A stretch of DNA of 64,000 nucleotides from Glutinoglossum americanum (lineage: Eukaryota; Ascomycota; Geoglossomycetes; Geoglossales; Geoglossaceae). Position 1 is the stretch's first letter. Every line of letters starts with the position of its first letter. This document shows, one piece after another, positions 21,973 through 32,503 of this stretch. A program made the translations under genes and the position numbers. The notes beneath the pieces were generated by a model. It made no database searches. It was not told the DNA's origin and saw nothing but the letters and a program-made list of their open reading frames with translations. The stretch is taken from positions 39,570-103,569 of the forward strand of contig JAGHQL010000091.1 in assembly GCA_020080175.1 (NCBI GenBank), read 5' to 3'.

Positions 21973-24424
21973 TTATTTCCCTCCAACCGCCATCGCTGGT
22001 AGGTCCTGATATGCGTCGGCGCATAGCTCGTCTAGGCCCTGCATCTGCTCATCCTCGAGGTATCTCATAATCGCCTCTTCTGTGGCTAGATCCCATGAGT
22101 TCTGAGGGGTGGGCTTTCTGGAGTAGACCTCTCGAGCGACGGTTTTGACCTGATGGAGCACTGTGTTTGCGACGGGCCATACATCTCGTAGGGTCTTCAG
22201 GGCTCCCACGGATAGTCGGACGCGTTCCTTCGCGAGACGAGCATCATCACTGGTCATGAGGAAGGAGCAGGAGGAGAGATGGACAATGGATGCTATGGTG
22301 ACGGCACATGTGAAGAAAGGGGTGTGTCTGATGAGTGGCGTTGGGAGTGTGATGAGTCTTGCGATGTCATCAGCGGCGCCGATTGTTTTCGCCGTGTGGA
22401 ATCCATCCGCCTTGGTAGGAAGAGCGAAATGTCTTGGAGGACTGCAGGATGTGTCGTCAGGGTGCTGTGGGAAGGCTAGATGAGAGCGAGGCCGATGAAG
22501 GAATATAGCGCTCCTAAGTCTCGGACTACTATTAGAGGAGCAATTGATGAAATTGGAGGTTTGTGGAGAATTACGCGTTGGCGATCATGTAAGCTTGGAA
22601 TAGCATTTCATCAACCTGCCCATCTTTATCCACTAACGACCTCTTCGACTCCGGCAGATGCAAGGCCCAGTTGACCAGACATGCATCCGCTTCATCCACG
22701 TCGCATTCCTCTGAAATTCCACGTTGCCCAATAGCCAGGATCTTCCCCACATTCCGAATTGCTTCCACACGATACGAAAACGATGAGAAAATGTGTTCTT
22801 CGTTGGAGAAGGCTGCGTCGTCGATATCCGCCAATCGGACCGGGTCGGGAATATTCTGTGCCCCAAGGAAATTAATCTCTGATAAATCGGAGTCGCGCCT
22901 AGCATATACTTACGCTCGTAACGAAATAGTCTGCCTCTTCACATGGCAAAGGAACGTCTGTCGGAATATTATACAATCGAAATGTGGTTCTCTGATGAAT
23001 CGCTGCGAGCAACCCATCAATGACGTAGAGTTCCCACCAAGTTCTCCTCCAACTCTCCTCCAGCATTTTGCAGCCCTCTCCGTGATTGACGGCAAACTCT
23101 TGGCGATTCATCCCAAGCTCCAACGCCATGTCCACCGCCATAGCAAGAACCTGACCAACTCGCTCTCTCTCACCGCAAGAGTGTAGACCGATGGCAAATA
23201 GGAGTAGCGTTTGGACCGTAAATCCATCTTTCCGATTTTGCGAGTTGAAAAGATAGTGGTTGGCGACTTCCCTGCATGATTCGGTTTGCCCTGTCGGGGA
23301 ATAACATGAGCCGATGTATTGAATGACCGATAGTAGGTGACTCAGTCTTCTTTGCTTCATTTGCTTCAACAGGCTACTTCGAGGAAGGACGAACGGGTGA
23401 GTGGGATGGAAGAACGAGAAGAATAACTCGATAAAATTAACTAGGGTTGTGGGTGAACTGGACCCCGGAAGCCCGGATGGGCCAGAGGAGGTGACTTGGA
23501 TCCATAGATGTCGATCTGACGAGAAATCCGGACGGGATCTTTTGGCTGGATTTCCCGTGTCTGTAATCGTCTCATTCGAGATGAGCGAAGGGGTCGCCGA
23601 ACGCCTCCCGTTGAAGGTCGGGTCGGAAGACGAAAGAGGTGTTGGAGGGTCTGGTCCAGTAATGGGCGTTTGCCGGGAGAAAGAGGATTCTTTGAAGTTT
23701 GCCCGAGTGAGGAATATAGCGCCTTCTGTAGTAGTTGGACACGTTAGGACGAATATCTCTAACCAAGATCATGAATTCAACTCGGAGCATCCAGTATGAT
23801 AAGAGTATTGTGGCTATGGGATGCGGGAATCATGCTGCGTACCACGAGTTTGGGAGTTCAAAGTAACACCGTCTCTTCGGCCTTTTAGGTCCACAACCCA
23901 TCAGTATATCCACTCGAACGGAACGTCATTTCCTTGAACTGACCATCATGTAGGCTCCCCGACGAACAATCCGACGTATCTCCTCTATCGGGATTCCCAG
24001 AAAGCGGCTGTGACTTAGGAGGCACAGATCTTTTGGGTCCCTTGTAGCCTCTCCTCGACTTTAGGTAAAAACATTGACGTCCATCAGCGTAACACCGGGA
24101 GCATGTTGGTGATACAGCGTCGCACTTCAAATGCCGGCTGCGACAACCAATACACGCCAATGCGACCGAGGTCCTGCCAGTCCCACGAGGGGGACCCCCA
24201 AGTTGGTCATGCTGGGGTTCTCCCGCGATCGGTGATTGCGTGGGGTTTGAGTGCAGCAACGGCTGCGATGTGGCGCTTGACGCCTCCTCAGTGGTCTGAG
24301 GCGGTGTGGGCAAGGACACACTCTCGGGGGAATAATAACTCGGGTTGTTCATGAGGCTTTGCTGATATTGTAATTGATTGAGCTCTCCGGACCATGGCTT
24401 TTCTGCTGCAGGGTGAGAAGCCAT
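21973..24424 (-). CDS. Zn(II)2Cys6 transcription factor with fungal-specific TF domain
   Basis: Exons 24424-23914, 23758-22914, 22855-22575 and 22513-21973 (complement); introns 155, 58 and 61 nt; 725 aa. The Zn cluster has cysteines at residues 91, 94, 101, 108, 111 and 118 (CIGCRSRHLKC...CSRCYADGRQC), the CX2CX6CX6CX2CX6C pattern of Gal4-type DNA-binding domains. After a Ser/Pro-rich linker the middle-homology domain begins around FIELFFSFFHPTHPF, with HLLSVIQYIGSCY, EESWRRTWWELYVIDGLLAA, VNWALHLPESKRS and FFTCAVTIASIVHLSS. Its nearest neighbour on the same strand is an ABCG transporter, which it might control; this is inference from position. The first intron is the least certain junction, but it is the only arrangement I found that bypasses the in-frame stops at 23885 and near 23770. 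Confidence 0.87.
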
Positions 24425-24890
24425 TCGATATATGAAGGTCGTCTAGCCTATCCTTGGTCTTGATGCCATTTTGGTACCAAGCCGCACGGGGCAAGTCGGG
24501 GACCTCAGGCGATCATGCCAAGCCCGAGATTGTTCGCCGACCACTCCCGCTATTGTGCCGCTTTAACCATCAGGCTTGGAGCAGTACCTAAAGTTGGAAA
24601 CTAGCATGGGTATAATTCGTCCTCACGGTGCGACCTAGGACCAGGGGGCGGCGGGTGCTTCATCTTAAATTTGTACCTCGAGCCCAACATGAGGTTATTT
24701 TGTGAGATGATAAAAATGATTTGGGACGGAACCGACGGTCCGAACTGAACAAGGGATAGCTTTTGAAAATTCCGTAAAAGCTTCAGGGAAAAATAGTTTC
24801 AATGTTTCTTTTCTAGCCTGAGAGGCCCGCGCGCTCATCGCATAGATGATGAGATTGACAATGGTGCCGATTTAGCAGCATTCATAGAAT
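24425..24890. promoter_or_regulatory. intergenic upstream of the Zn2Cys6 gene
   Basis: 466 bp between the ABCG stop and the transcription factor start, tandem on the minus strand. No motif stood out. Confidence 0.4.
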
Positions 24891-27173
24891 TCAGTGTTTG
24901 CGTAACGCGAGGACCAGCCATCCCAGCAATCTATATCCGAGCACAATTCCAAGGAGAGTCCCGACCCACTCGGCGGTCTTTCCAGTCTTGTATCCGAAAG
25001 AATCCAGTACGCCTTGACCCGAGATCATGCAATGCCTGGCGAGATCCGTTTTATACATGCAAGCACAACCATCTCCACAAGAGTAAGTTCTATAGGCAAA
25101 CTCATTGACCATCATTCCCTGAAAGACCCAAGTTTGCTATATATAGGTCAGCGGGAGAGCCCATCAAAGATGAGGGGACTGAAGCGAGGATTTTATGCGT
25201 ACATAGTCAATGTAGTGGAAGGCGTATCGCCAGAAGACGTTGAGTATCTTCGGAGTTACCAAAAACCCTCCCACGCACATCCACAACCCATTTGCAAACG
25301 CCGTCAGTGCAAGAGCAATGACGAAATTGGGGAAAATCGAGGACACGAGGACGACCAATGATTCAGCAGCGACAAGGTCGATGAACAGCCACATGATGGA
25401 CATCAGGAACCCGGTGGCGCTGGGACGGAAATTTACAAGCCAGTAACTGACCCCGGAGAAAATGAGCGTTATAAGAACTAGAATATAGTTAGCGGCTAAT
25501 AGGTAGGCATTGATGTGGGTTCTTACACAGGTGGGGCAAGCCAACGAGAAAGTTGGCAACCATAAAGGATGTGGCCCCGTACAGTCCATTTGCTCTCTCC
25601 TTGATGAAAGTAGTTCGATCCTCAAGGAACGCGGGCACATAAGCGACAGCCATAAAGGACATGAACGCCGAGCCAAAGAACTGGAGAGGTAGTTAGTATA
25701 AACTTGTATCTAGATGGATACATACTTACGATTGCGTTAATAAATGGTTGAATCGACGCCTGATTTGTATCAAGGCGAAGCCATACCGTTCCCATCATTA
25801 TTGCCAGACCTGAACTTGTCAGCTTGGCAACAAGATGCCCTAGTAAGGTGCTTACCGGTGTACATGGCAATACGGATTCCGTACGCAACCACATCTCTAT
25901 AGCTCTTAATGAAAGATCGATGAACAAGAGTGATTGGGATGAGAAATTTATTGCTGCGGGAGAAATCCTCAAAATCCACGCTGATGAGGTCTTCTAGTTT
26001 GCTACCCCTATAAGCATTGATCTCGGAAATAGCAGCTTCTGCCTCCGATGACCGTGCCCATGACCTTTGCAGTTCCTGCAGCCGGAGACGAGCAGCCTCG
26101 CGGTCTCGGGCAAAGTCAATGTTCGTTTGCTCCAGAAGATACTCTGCGGGGTTCGTCATCATAGGCACTGGGAATCCCAGCGAGTCAAAGTAAGCTCCGA
26201 CTTGTTCAACACGGCCATAGTAACAAGTCCTGCCAGCGGACAGTAATAGTAGCTTATCGAACAGGTCAAATGTGGAAGTCGAAGGCTGGTGAATACTAGC
26301 AATTACAAGCAGCTGCAGGTATACGCGTCAGCGGTAGAAGAGTGTGTGGGTAGTGGGTAACGCACTTTGTACTCCACTGCAACATCCTTAACAAATGATA
26401 TTACTTCAAAGCTCGCCGCGGAATCCAGTCCGCTGGTGGGTTCATCAAGAAACAAAATCTTGGGACTCGTAATAAGCTGGCTGGCCACGCTAACGCGGCG
26501 TTTCTGGCCGCCGCTTATCCCCTTGCGAATTGGCGTGCCAACAAGTGCATCTGCTTGGCCAATTAGGCCGAATGCTCCAAGCAGGCCGTTGATCCGTCGT
26601 ATGCGTTCCTTACTGCCTATCGAGCTGTCGTGACATTGGTATCCGATGCCGGAAGCTACTAACATCTGTAAAGGGGCTCACCTCGGGAGAGAGAGACGCG
26701 CTGCAAAATTGAGCGTCTCTCGAACGGTGAGAGATCCAATGAGCGCATCCTCCTGCTCAACGTATGAGCTGATATGGCGGAACGCCCGTAAGGACGGTTT
26801 GGCCCCATCAACACATATGTCCCCTTCGACTCTCGACCCCGAGGCCGCCCGGCGGTGTGCTAGTGCGTTCAAGAGGGTCGTTTTTCCGCTACCAGATGGG
26901 CCCATAAGAGCTAACATCTCACCTACATAGCTTGTTAGTATTAGAGTTCAGACAAATAGATATGGAGTGATTCTAACCCGCATGGACGCATCCGTCGACC
27001 TTCGACAAAATTTTCTTCGGTTCATTTGATTTCTGGTCCTTCAAGGTTACCGACACGCCTCTCCATGTAAACGAACGCACCGTTTGGTTGTCTAATTGGG
27101 AGGTATGCCTTGCATTTTGCTCGAGATCGAGCTCAATTGAGTTGGCGCTTTCGTTGAAGCTTACTATTGACAT
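24891..27173 (-). CDS. ABCG-family half-transporter
   Basis: Eight exons on the complement: 27173-26978, 26922-26682, 26624-26366, 26312-25856, 25809-25730, 25680-25527, 25477-25203 and 25136-24891; introns 46-66 nt; 635 aa. The nucleotide-binding domain comes first: Walker A GPSGSGKTT, the ABC signature SGGQKRR, Walker B ILFLDEPTSGLD and the switch His in ASIHQPS. The membrane domain follows with about six helices and ends IDYQTWVFQGMMVNEFAY, a cysteine-containing extracellular loop (SCGDGCAC) and a last helix. NBD-then-TMD order and half size place it with White/ABCG5-8-type transporters, which dimerise to export lipids, pigments or drugs. An in-frame ATG at 27197 would add 8 residues. Confidence 0.93.
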
Positions 27174-27612
27174 TTTAACCGTCCCGGCGACGAGCACAGG
27201 TCGTCAGGAGGGAAGGGGCTGCTGCTCGACATATATCCGATTCGGCGGAGTGAGTACAAGCCGGCGAAATAATTTCGTGTGAGCGGTGTATCGGTGACCT
27301 CGACGGGGGCGTCGTGCACGGAGCAGCATATGGTCTGGCGAATCCGAGGTCGCCGACCCGATCGAGAGAGCTCGTGGCACAAACTCTAGCTAATATTACA
27401 GCTAATGTTCCCCGCATGAGCGATAAGTGGTCGCGCGCTTATTCGCTCTCGGCCGGTGAGTAAGCTAACTGCGCTGGTACAGTCGTGGACAACAATATGC
27501 TGCCATGCTATATGTAGTGCTATATACCGGGGATGCTAAATGTCTCGGAGGCTAACTTAGTGACAGAGTGCTCCTGTAAATTTCCCTATTGACAGTGAAG
27601 CGAAATAAACCG
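27174..27612. promoter_or_regulatory. bidirectional upstream region, ABCG / MOT1-type transporter
   Basis: 439 bp lie between the ABCG start (-) and the molybdate-transporter start (+). Short frames here lack recognisable protein features. Confidence 0.45.
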
Positions 27613-28983
27613 ATGTCGCCTCATCCACGCATCTCATATACCCACAACCTCTTTCATTTCCGCCATGGCCTTCTCTCGGAGGTCTCTGGCGGTCTGGGCG
27701 ATCTGGGAACGCTTTTACCGCTGCTCGTTGCACTCACGCTTACATCCTCTATTTCACTTTCCAGTTCGCTGGTCTTCGGGGGCCTTGCCAATATCTTCAC
27801 GGGTATTGCCTTTGGAATTCCTCTGCCTGTGCAGCCCATGAAGGCTATTGCAGCTGTTGCAATTTCGCAGTCGTTTTCGCGTGCAGAGATCGCATCGGCG
27901 GGTCTTTTTGTCTCCGGTTTCGTGTTTATTGCAGCTATTACTGGTGCTTTGCGCTGGCTCACGAGCGTTGTTCCTATCCCGGTAGTTAAGGGCATTCAAG
28001 TCGGGGCGGGTCTGTCACTGGTCATGTCAGCGGGAAAGGTGCTGCAACCGCTTCTTTGGTTCCATCCGTGGGCCGACAACCTCTCCTGGGCCATCTCCGC
28101 CTTCATTGTCCTTTGTATAACGGCACGCTTCGCGCGCTTCCCATATGCCTTAGTTATATTCCTTGTCGGCGTTGCCCTCGCCGCTGTTCTCGCCTCCACC
28201 CATTCGGGAAGTTCCTTGCCCACCCCCCACATCTGGCATCCACACACGGTGGTTCCACTGCCTGAGGATATCCGTAGGGGTGTGATACTGGCAGGAATTG
28301 GGCAATTGCCACTAACGACTTTGAACTCTATCATTGCGGTAGATCATCTAGCACGGGATCTCTTACCAGAACATCCCTCGCCAGGCATCTCGTCTCTCGG
28401 GATTAGTGTCGGTGCAATCAACCTTGTCGGATGCTGGTTCGGTAGCATGCCAGTTTGTCACGGCTCTGGAGGATTGGCAGCGCAGTGGAGGTTTGGTGCT
28501 AGGTCCGGGATTTCCGTCATCCTACTGGGATTGTTTAAACTAGCCCTCGGTCTCGCCTTTGGCGATAGCCTTATCGGTCTTCTAATGCATTTCCCTAAGG
28601 CCTTGTTGGGCGTGATGGTGTTTGCTGCAGGCATAGAGCTAGCCAAGGTTGGCCAATCACTAAACTACGGTGCACGAGACTTACAGGAGGATCTGGAGAA
28701 TGAAGAGTTTGATGGTCAGGGGGTCAGAGAGAGCCTAATTCAGGGGCACTCGAGGAGGGTGGCGAATAAAGATCTACAAGATGGGGAGAGATCTGAGAGG
28801 TGGGTTGTGATGACGACAACGGTTGGGGCACTCCTGGCGTTCGGGAATGACGGTGTGGGGTTTGCAGCGGGTATGTTAGCGTATTGGAGCTTCCAATTGC
28901 CGAAGTGGTGGAGATCTCGAAGGCTTGAACAAATGTCTCCGCTGTTGGACGGCATCATCTGCTGGTGCCGAGGCGCTTTTTAA
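27613..28983 (+). CDS. MOT1-type molybdate transporter (SulP-related)
   Basis: Single exon; start set at the ATG at 27613 (456 aa) because the frame upstream of it contains no further ATG. Diagnostic motifs are EVSGGLGDLGTLLPLLVAL near residue 20 and FGIPLPVQPMKAIAAVAIS near residue 70, both characteristic of the MOT1 (MFS_MOT1) family. VVPIPVVKGIQVGAGLSLVMSAGKVLQ and GCWFGSMPVCHGSGGLAAQWRFGARSG follow. About ten hydrophobic segments are present, and a hydrophilic loop (RDLQEDLENEEFDGQ) precedes the last helices. MOT1 proteins move molybdate across the plasma or vacuolar membrane to supply molybdenum-cofactor enzymes such as nitrate reductase. No STAS domain is present, as expected for MOT1 and unlike sulfate permeases. 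Confidence 0.92.
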   Translation: MSPHPRISYTHNLFHFRHGLLSEVSGGLGDLGTLLPLLVALTLTSSISLSSSLVFGGLANIFTGIAFGIPLPVQPMKAIAAVAISQSFSRAEIASAGLFVSGFVFIAAITGALRWLTSVVPIPVVKGIQVGAGLSLVMSAGKVLQPLLWFHPWADNLSWAISAFIVLCITARFARFPYALVIFLVGVALAAVLASTHSGSSLPTPHIWHPHTVVPLPEDIRRGVILAGIGQLPLTTLNSIIAVDHLARDLLPEHPSPGISSLGISVGAINLVGCWFGSMPVCHGSGGLAAQWRFGARSGISVILLGLFKLALGLAFGDSLIGLLMHFPKALLGVMVFAAGIELAKVGQSLNYGARDLQEDLENEEFDGQGVRESLIQGHSRRVANKDLQDGERSERWVVMTTTVGALLAFGNDGVGFAAGMLAYWSFQLPKWWRSRRLEQMSPLLDGIICWCRGAF

Positions 28984-29361
28984 TTTGGGGCCGGGGACCT
29001 CTCAGAGCAATGGAATAGTTCAAGTTACGTTCACAATTACGAATTTGGGACTCGGTTATAATTTTTCAACAAAATTGACATTTGTTTCTAACCTAAAAAA
29101 GTGTAGGGTACCCGAAGGGCCGGAAAAGAACTCACCATCTCCGTACCGTTTCCTCTTCCCAACAACATTATCCCATTCAAAACGAATGTTAGGGGGTCAT
29201 AAAGGACGCGTGGAGACTGAGCAGGAGGAGCGAGAGTAAGAAGGCCACTCACCGGGTCGAGGATGGCAGAGAATGGTAGCCGTTCGACTCATTGCCTTCC
29301 ACCTGGTGTCCGTTTCCCGGGTGGCCGTTCATCTGTTGCCGTTCACCTGATGGCCATTACT
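28984..29361. other. intergenic, convergent 3' ends
   Basis: 378 bp after the MOT1 stop; AT-rich around 29030-29100. No gene seen. Confidence 0.5.
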
Positions 29362-29691
29362 CTAGTGACCGTTCGCGGGGTAGCCGCTCGCGAGGTTGCC
29401 ATTCGTGAGGTTGCCGTTCGCGAGGTTGCCGTTCGTGGGGTCACCGCTCGCAGGGTTACCACTGGCGGAGCTACCATTCGCAAGGTTGCCATCTATGGGG
29501 CTGCCGTCTATAACTAGCTGTCCCGCTTGGTCAAACTCTCCCCTAGACAAGCAGGAAGCACAGAAAATGGGTGCCCACGTATGTGATTCCGTGAAAGGGC
29601 ATACGACACCCCTTCGGAAATCCTCGCATATGCTGCCCACGACATTGGTGTGGTTGCAGCGAGCGTAGGTAGTCTTGGTGATTTGGCACAT
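29362..29691 (-). CDS. small Cys-containing protein with 5-residue Asn-Gly repeats, hypothetical
   Basis: A single frame of 109 aa. The N-terminal half has cysteines in MCQITKTTYARC, GSICEDFRRGVVC and FCASCLSRGE, a pattern I associate with small lineage-specific fungal proteins. The C-terminal half is built from about ten copies of a five-residue motif of the type NGNLA/SGNPA/TNGNL, encoded by a 15-nt tandem repeat. No signal peptide or known domain. It may be a real gene extended by a coding minisatellite, or a chance frame through the repeat. Confidence 0.4.
   Translation of the reverse strand: MCQITKTTYARCNHTNVVGSICEDFRRGVVCPFTESHTWAPIFCASCLSRGEFDQAGQLVIDGSPIDGNLANGSSASGNPASGDPTNGNLANGNLTNGNLASGYPANGH
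29376..29508 (-). repeat. 15-nt tandem repeat, about nine imperfect copies
   Basis: On the plus strand the unit reads roughly GTTGCCRTTCGYGAG. Its copies stay in phase with the small ORF on the opposite strand. Divergence among copies is moderate. Confidence 0.75.
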
Positions 29692-31574
29692 CTTTTAGTG
29701 TCTGGATTAGTGGAACGCCTAATCGTTTTAATAGAGATTGGTACCTCCTGTCTTGTTGAGTGTGAGGATGGGAGACTGTAGGAGGCTGCTTATGTAGCGC
29801 TTTTCTGACATCAGTGGGGAGGTTGTTCGGTGGGTTGTTTGGGGGAGGGAGTTATAGGAGGTGTCCAGTTGCGTTGAGGTGTTAAGGGTGCTACCGGTGG
29901 TCTTCTTATAGCGAACAATGAACTCTTTGCCGAACACTTGTCCTCTTGCTCATTTGGGAGTCTGCGCTAACGAGAATATCCCGCAATAGTCGCGGCACTT
30001 GCGAACAATGTGGCTTTATACCCTATCACCTAGCCTTTGTCAGCGGAATCTAGCAAGGGAAAGTACCGGGAAAGAGTGAGCACGCTAAGTTGAGGTTTTT
30101 GTTTGGGTTTTCCATTAGGATTCTAGCTCTTTCCGATACTTTCATTGTCTTCCTATTGAGTTAGAAGAAGTGTCGAGTGAGGATATAAAAGAGGAGCTAC
30201 TTCGCGTGGGGTGCCTGCAGCGGCTAGTGCGTGTGTCGGGGTGTTTCTTAAAGTATTCCTTGTTGGGTAGAGCCTGTTTGAGAGTGAGTAGGAGATGAGC
30301 AGATATTGTAGTGGATTTTCGACCTGGCTTCTATGGTGCTTGGAGGTGGAGTTGAGGTGTATGGCGGATTATTTTGGGCTCTCTGTCCGATAGATCCTCC
30401 CCGAGGGCCACTCTTGTGTTATCGTGTATATGGTTCAGGAGGGGGGGGCTCCCATAGCCATGTACACGTCTCGGAAGATTACCATGCATCCCGACGCGAT
30501 ACCTCGTATCTGGGACAAGGTTTTCGTTGTGATTCTCCACCGCTACGCAATTCACCACCGAGATATTCTTTTCTTTTGTACAGAAGGTGGAATCTCCAGG
30601 CAGCAACACCAGCAAGACAGCAGCTGCCGCATTGGCAGCTAGGGGTTTGTGCTTAGAGATTGCCGATGTCCCGAGTCCGCTCTGCAGATTGTATCTCTAG
30701 CGCCAGCCGGCTCCTCGCACAGGTCCGGCATGCTTGAGTATCATGCAGATGTGGTTGGTGGTGCGAACGGAGATGCGCCGGTATGGTGGGATTTCACCAT
30801 GTGTTTGCATCACCGGGTCCCATTTCTATCTGGAAATGCACCGCTCACGCCTTCGGAAAGTCTCTGGTTTGTTGTTCTGCCTCGTGCGTGACATATCTTC
30901 TGGTAAGCATCTAACTGTCCTAGGCTGCCCTCCAAACCTTATTTGTGGGCTTATGCGTAACCTGCGAGTTGTCAACAGATGTGTGAGAAGGTAAGAAGGG
31001 TTCCGCATCTTCGTGCGGAGATGTACGTGCTATGTGTGTTTGTGTGCATTAAGCATGGACATGCACGGCAAGTTATTTGTCAAGGCAACCCCGCTCAAAA
31101 TGCGTTTCATTGTACAGACTCGTGTTCCTGCTGCGCTTCAATTCAGCCCTGCCAATTAGAGCTCGACAGGAGTTCCCAATCCGGATTTCTTTGATTTTCA
31201 ATGATTTTCAATCTCGCGGCTGCATTTCTAATCCAGCCTCATTCGACGAGACAAGTCCGCATGAAACCTGTGTAACCGATCCGGAAAGCGGTGAGGAGAA
31301 CCGACGCACAGGTTGTGTTTTACCGGCCGAGAAGAAAAAGAAAACCGGAGAGGCAGAATAGACTAGTGGTTTGAGCTTAATCGCTTGTTGTCCCTCCGTT
31401 TAAAGAGCCAAACCGAGTATCCCCGCCTTCATTTATTTAACCCCAGCCCTCTCCTCTCCCTTCGACTTAACTCTCGCTCATCACTCGCCTCAACTCTCCA
31501 CATCGTCTCTATACAATCGCTTTTCTTCAATTGATTATCATTGTCAAGAGAACAGTCCAATAAGCACAGCAGTC
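29692..31574. other. intergenic region upstream of the GST gene
   Basis: 1.9 kb with no recognisable gene; several overlapping short frames on both strands around 30330-31360 have no domain signal. The last 150 bp look like the GST promoter. Confidence 0.5.
31427..31574 (+). promoter_or_regulatory. GST core promoter and 5' leader
   Basis: A TATA-like ATTTATTTAA at about 31430-31440 is followed by a pyrimidine-rich leader (CCCTCTCCTCTCCC and CTCACCTCAACT-like stretches). The coding start at 31575 has a C at -1 and A at -4 (AGTCATGG). The spacing from the AT-rich box to ATG is about 135 bp, a typical fungal arrangement. Confidence 0.5.
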
Positions 31575-32503
31575 ATGGTCCTCCAACTCTACGGCATCCC
31601 CTACTCGACCTGTACCCAGCGCGTGCTCATAACGTTACACGAGAAGGGTGTCCCATATGAAATCAATGCCGTAAACCTGGCGACCGGTGCGCATAAGGTG
31701 GGCTCTTTCTTCGTTCTTTTTCGAGAATCATCTGAATTAAGCTTGATCTGACGGAAAATAAAGGACCCTGAATACATGAAGAAACAGCCATTCGGCCAGG
31801 TCCCATGCATTGACGACGACGGTTTCATCCTTTATGGCAGGCCTCCCTCCTAGTCCATACTGAAAGTAGAAATAAATTGGCTAACGGGAGAACCGATAAA
31901 CAGAATCTCGTGCCATCTGTCGTTACCTCGCGATTAAGTACGCCGACCAGGGCACGCCTCTCATCCCTCCCCAATCTGACCTCCAAGCCACTGCGCTATT
32001 CGAGCAAGCAGCGAGCGTGGAGCAGGCCGACTTCGACGCATTTGCGGGCAAGCTTGTTTTTGAGAGGGTGTTTAAGAAGAAGTACGTTTCGTCGTTGCTG
32101 TTATGACAAAGGGCGCGTTTTCACCGCACCTCTGCTTAATGATATGTTCTAACCCAGAGTGAAATAACAATAGGTATAGCGGCTTGCAACCCAACGAAGA
32201 AATGGCCAACAATCTTCAAACTGAACTAGGCAAACGCCTTGACGTCTACGACCAGATCCTCTCTCGTCAGCCATATGCGAATGGATCCGTGCGTCTCCCT
32301 ACCTCTCCGCATCTCGCAGTAGTTAACAAGGTGTGCTCCAGGAATTCTCTCTTGCAGATATCTTCCACATCCCATACGGCTCACTCTTGGCGGCGGCAGA
32401 TGCTGGGGAACTGATTCCTGAGAGACCCCATGTTAAGGCATGGTGGGATAGGATTACGGGGAGAGAGAGCTGGGCTAAGACCAAGGCTTTGAATGCGAAA
32501 TAG
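31575..32503 (+). CDS. glutathione S-transferase (phi/GTT-like)
   Basis: Exons 31575-31697, 31764-31836, 31904-32081, 32174-32288 and 32342-32503; introns 66, 67, 92 and 53 nt; 216 aa. The thioredoxin-like N-terminal domain reads VLQLYGIPYSTCTQRVLITL, then PFGQVPCIDDDGF and the glutathione-binding ESRAICRYLA. The helical C-terminal domain has FSLADIFHIPYG and WWDRITGRESW. The Ser/Thr-rich YSTCTQR segment supplies the catalytic hydroxyl of phi-class and related fungal enzymes that conjugate glutathione to electrophiles. The second intron (31837-31903) begins GC; only this junction gives the invariant ESRAI with the frame intact. It stands alone, although a P450 lies 2.7 kb downstream on the other strand. 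Confidence 0.92.

Noticed and set aside
27589-27612. N-terminal extension of the molybdate transporter from a TTG codon
   Set aside because: TTG is not a usual nuclear start; the first ATG at 27613 gives a normal-length protein.
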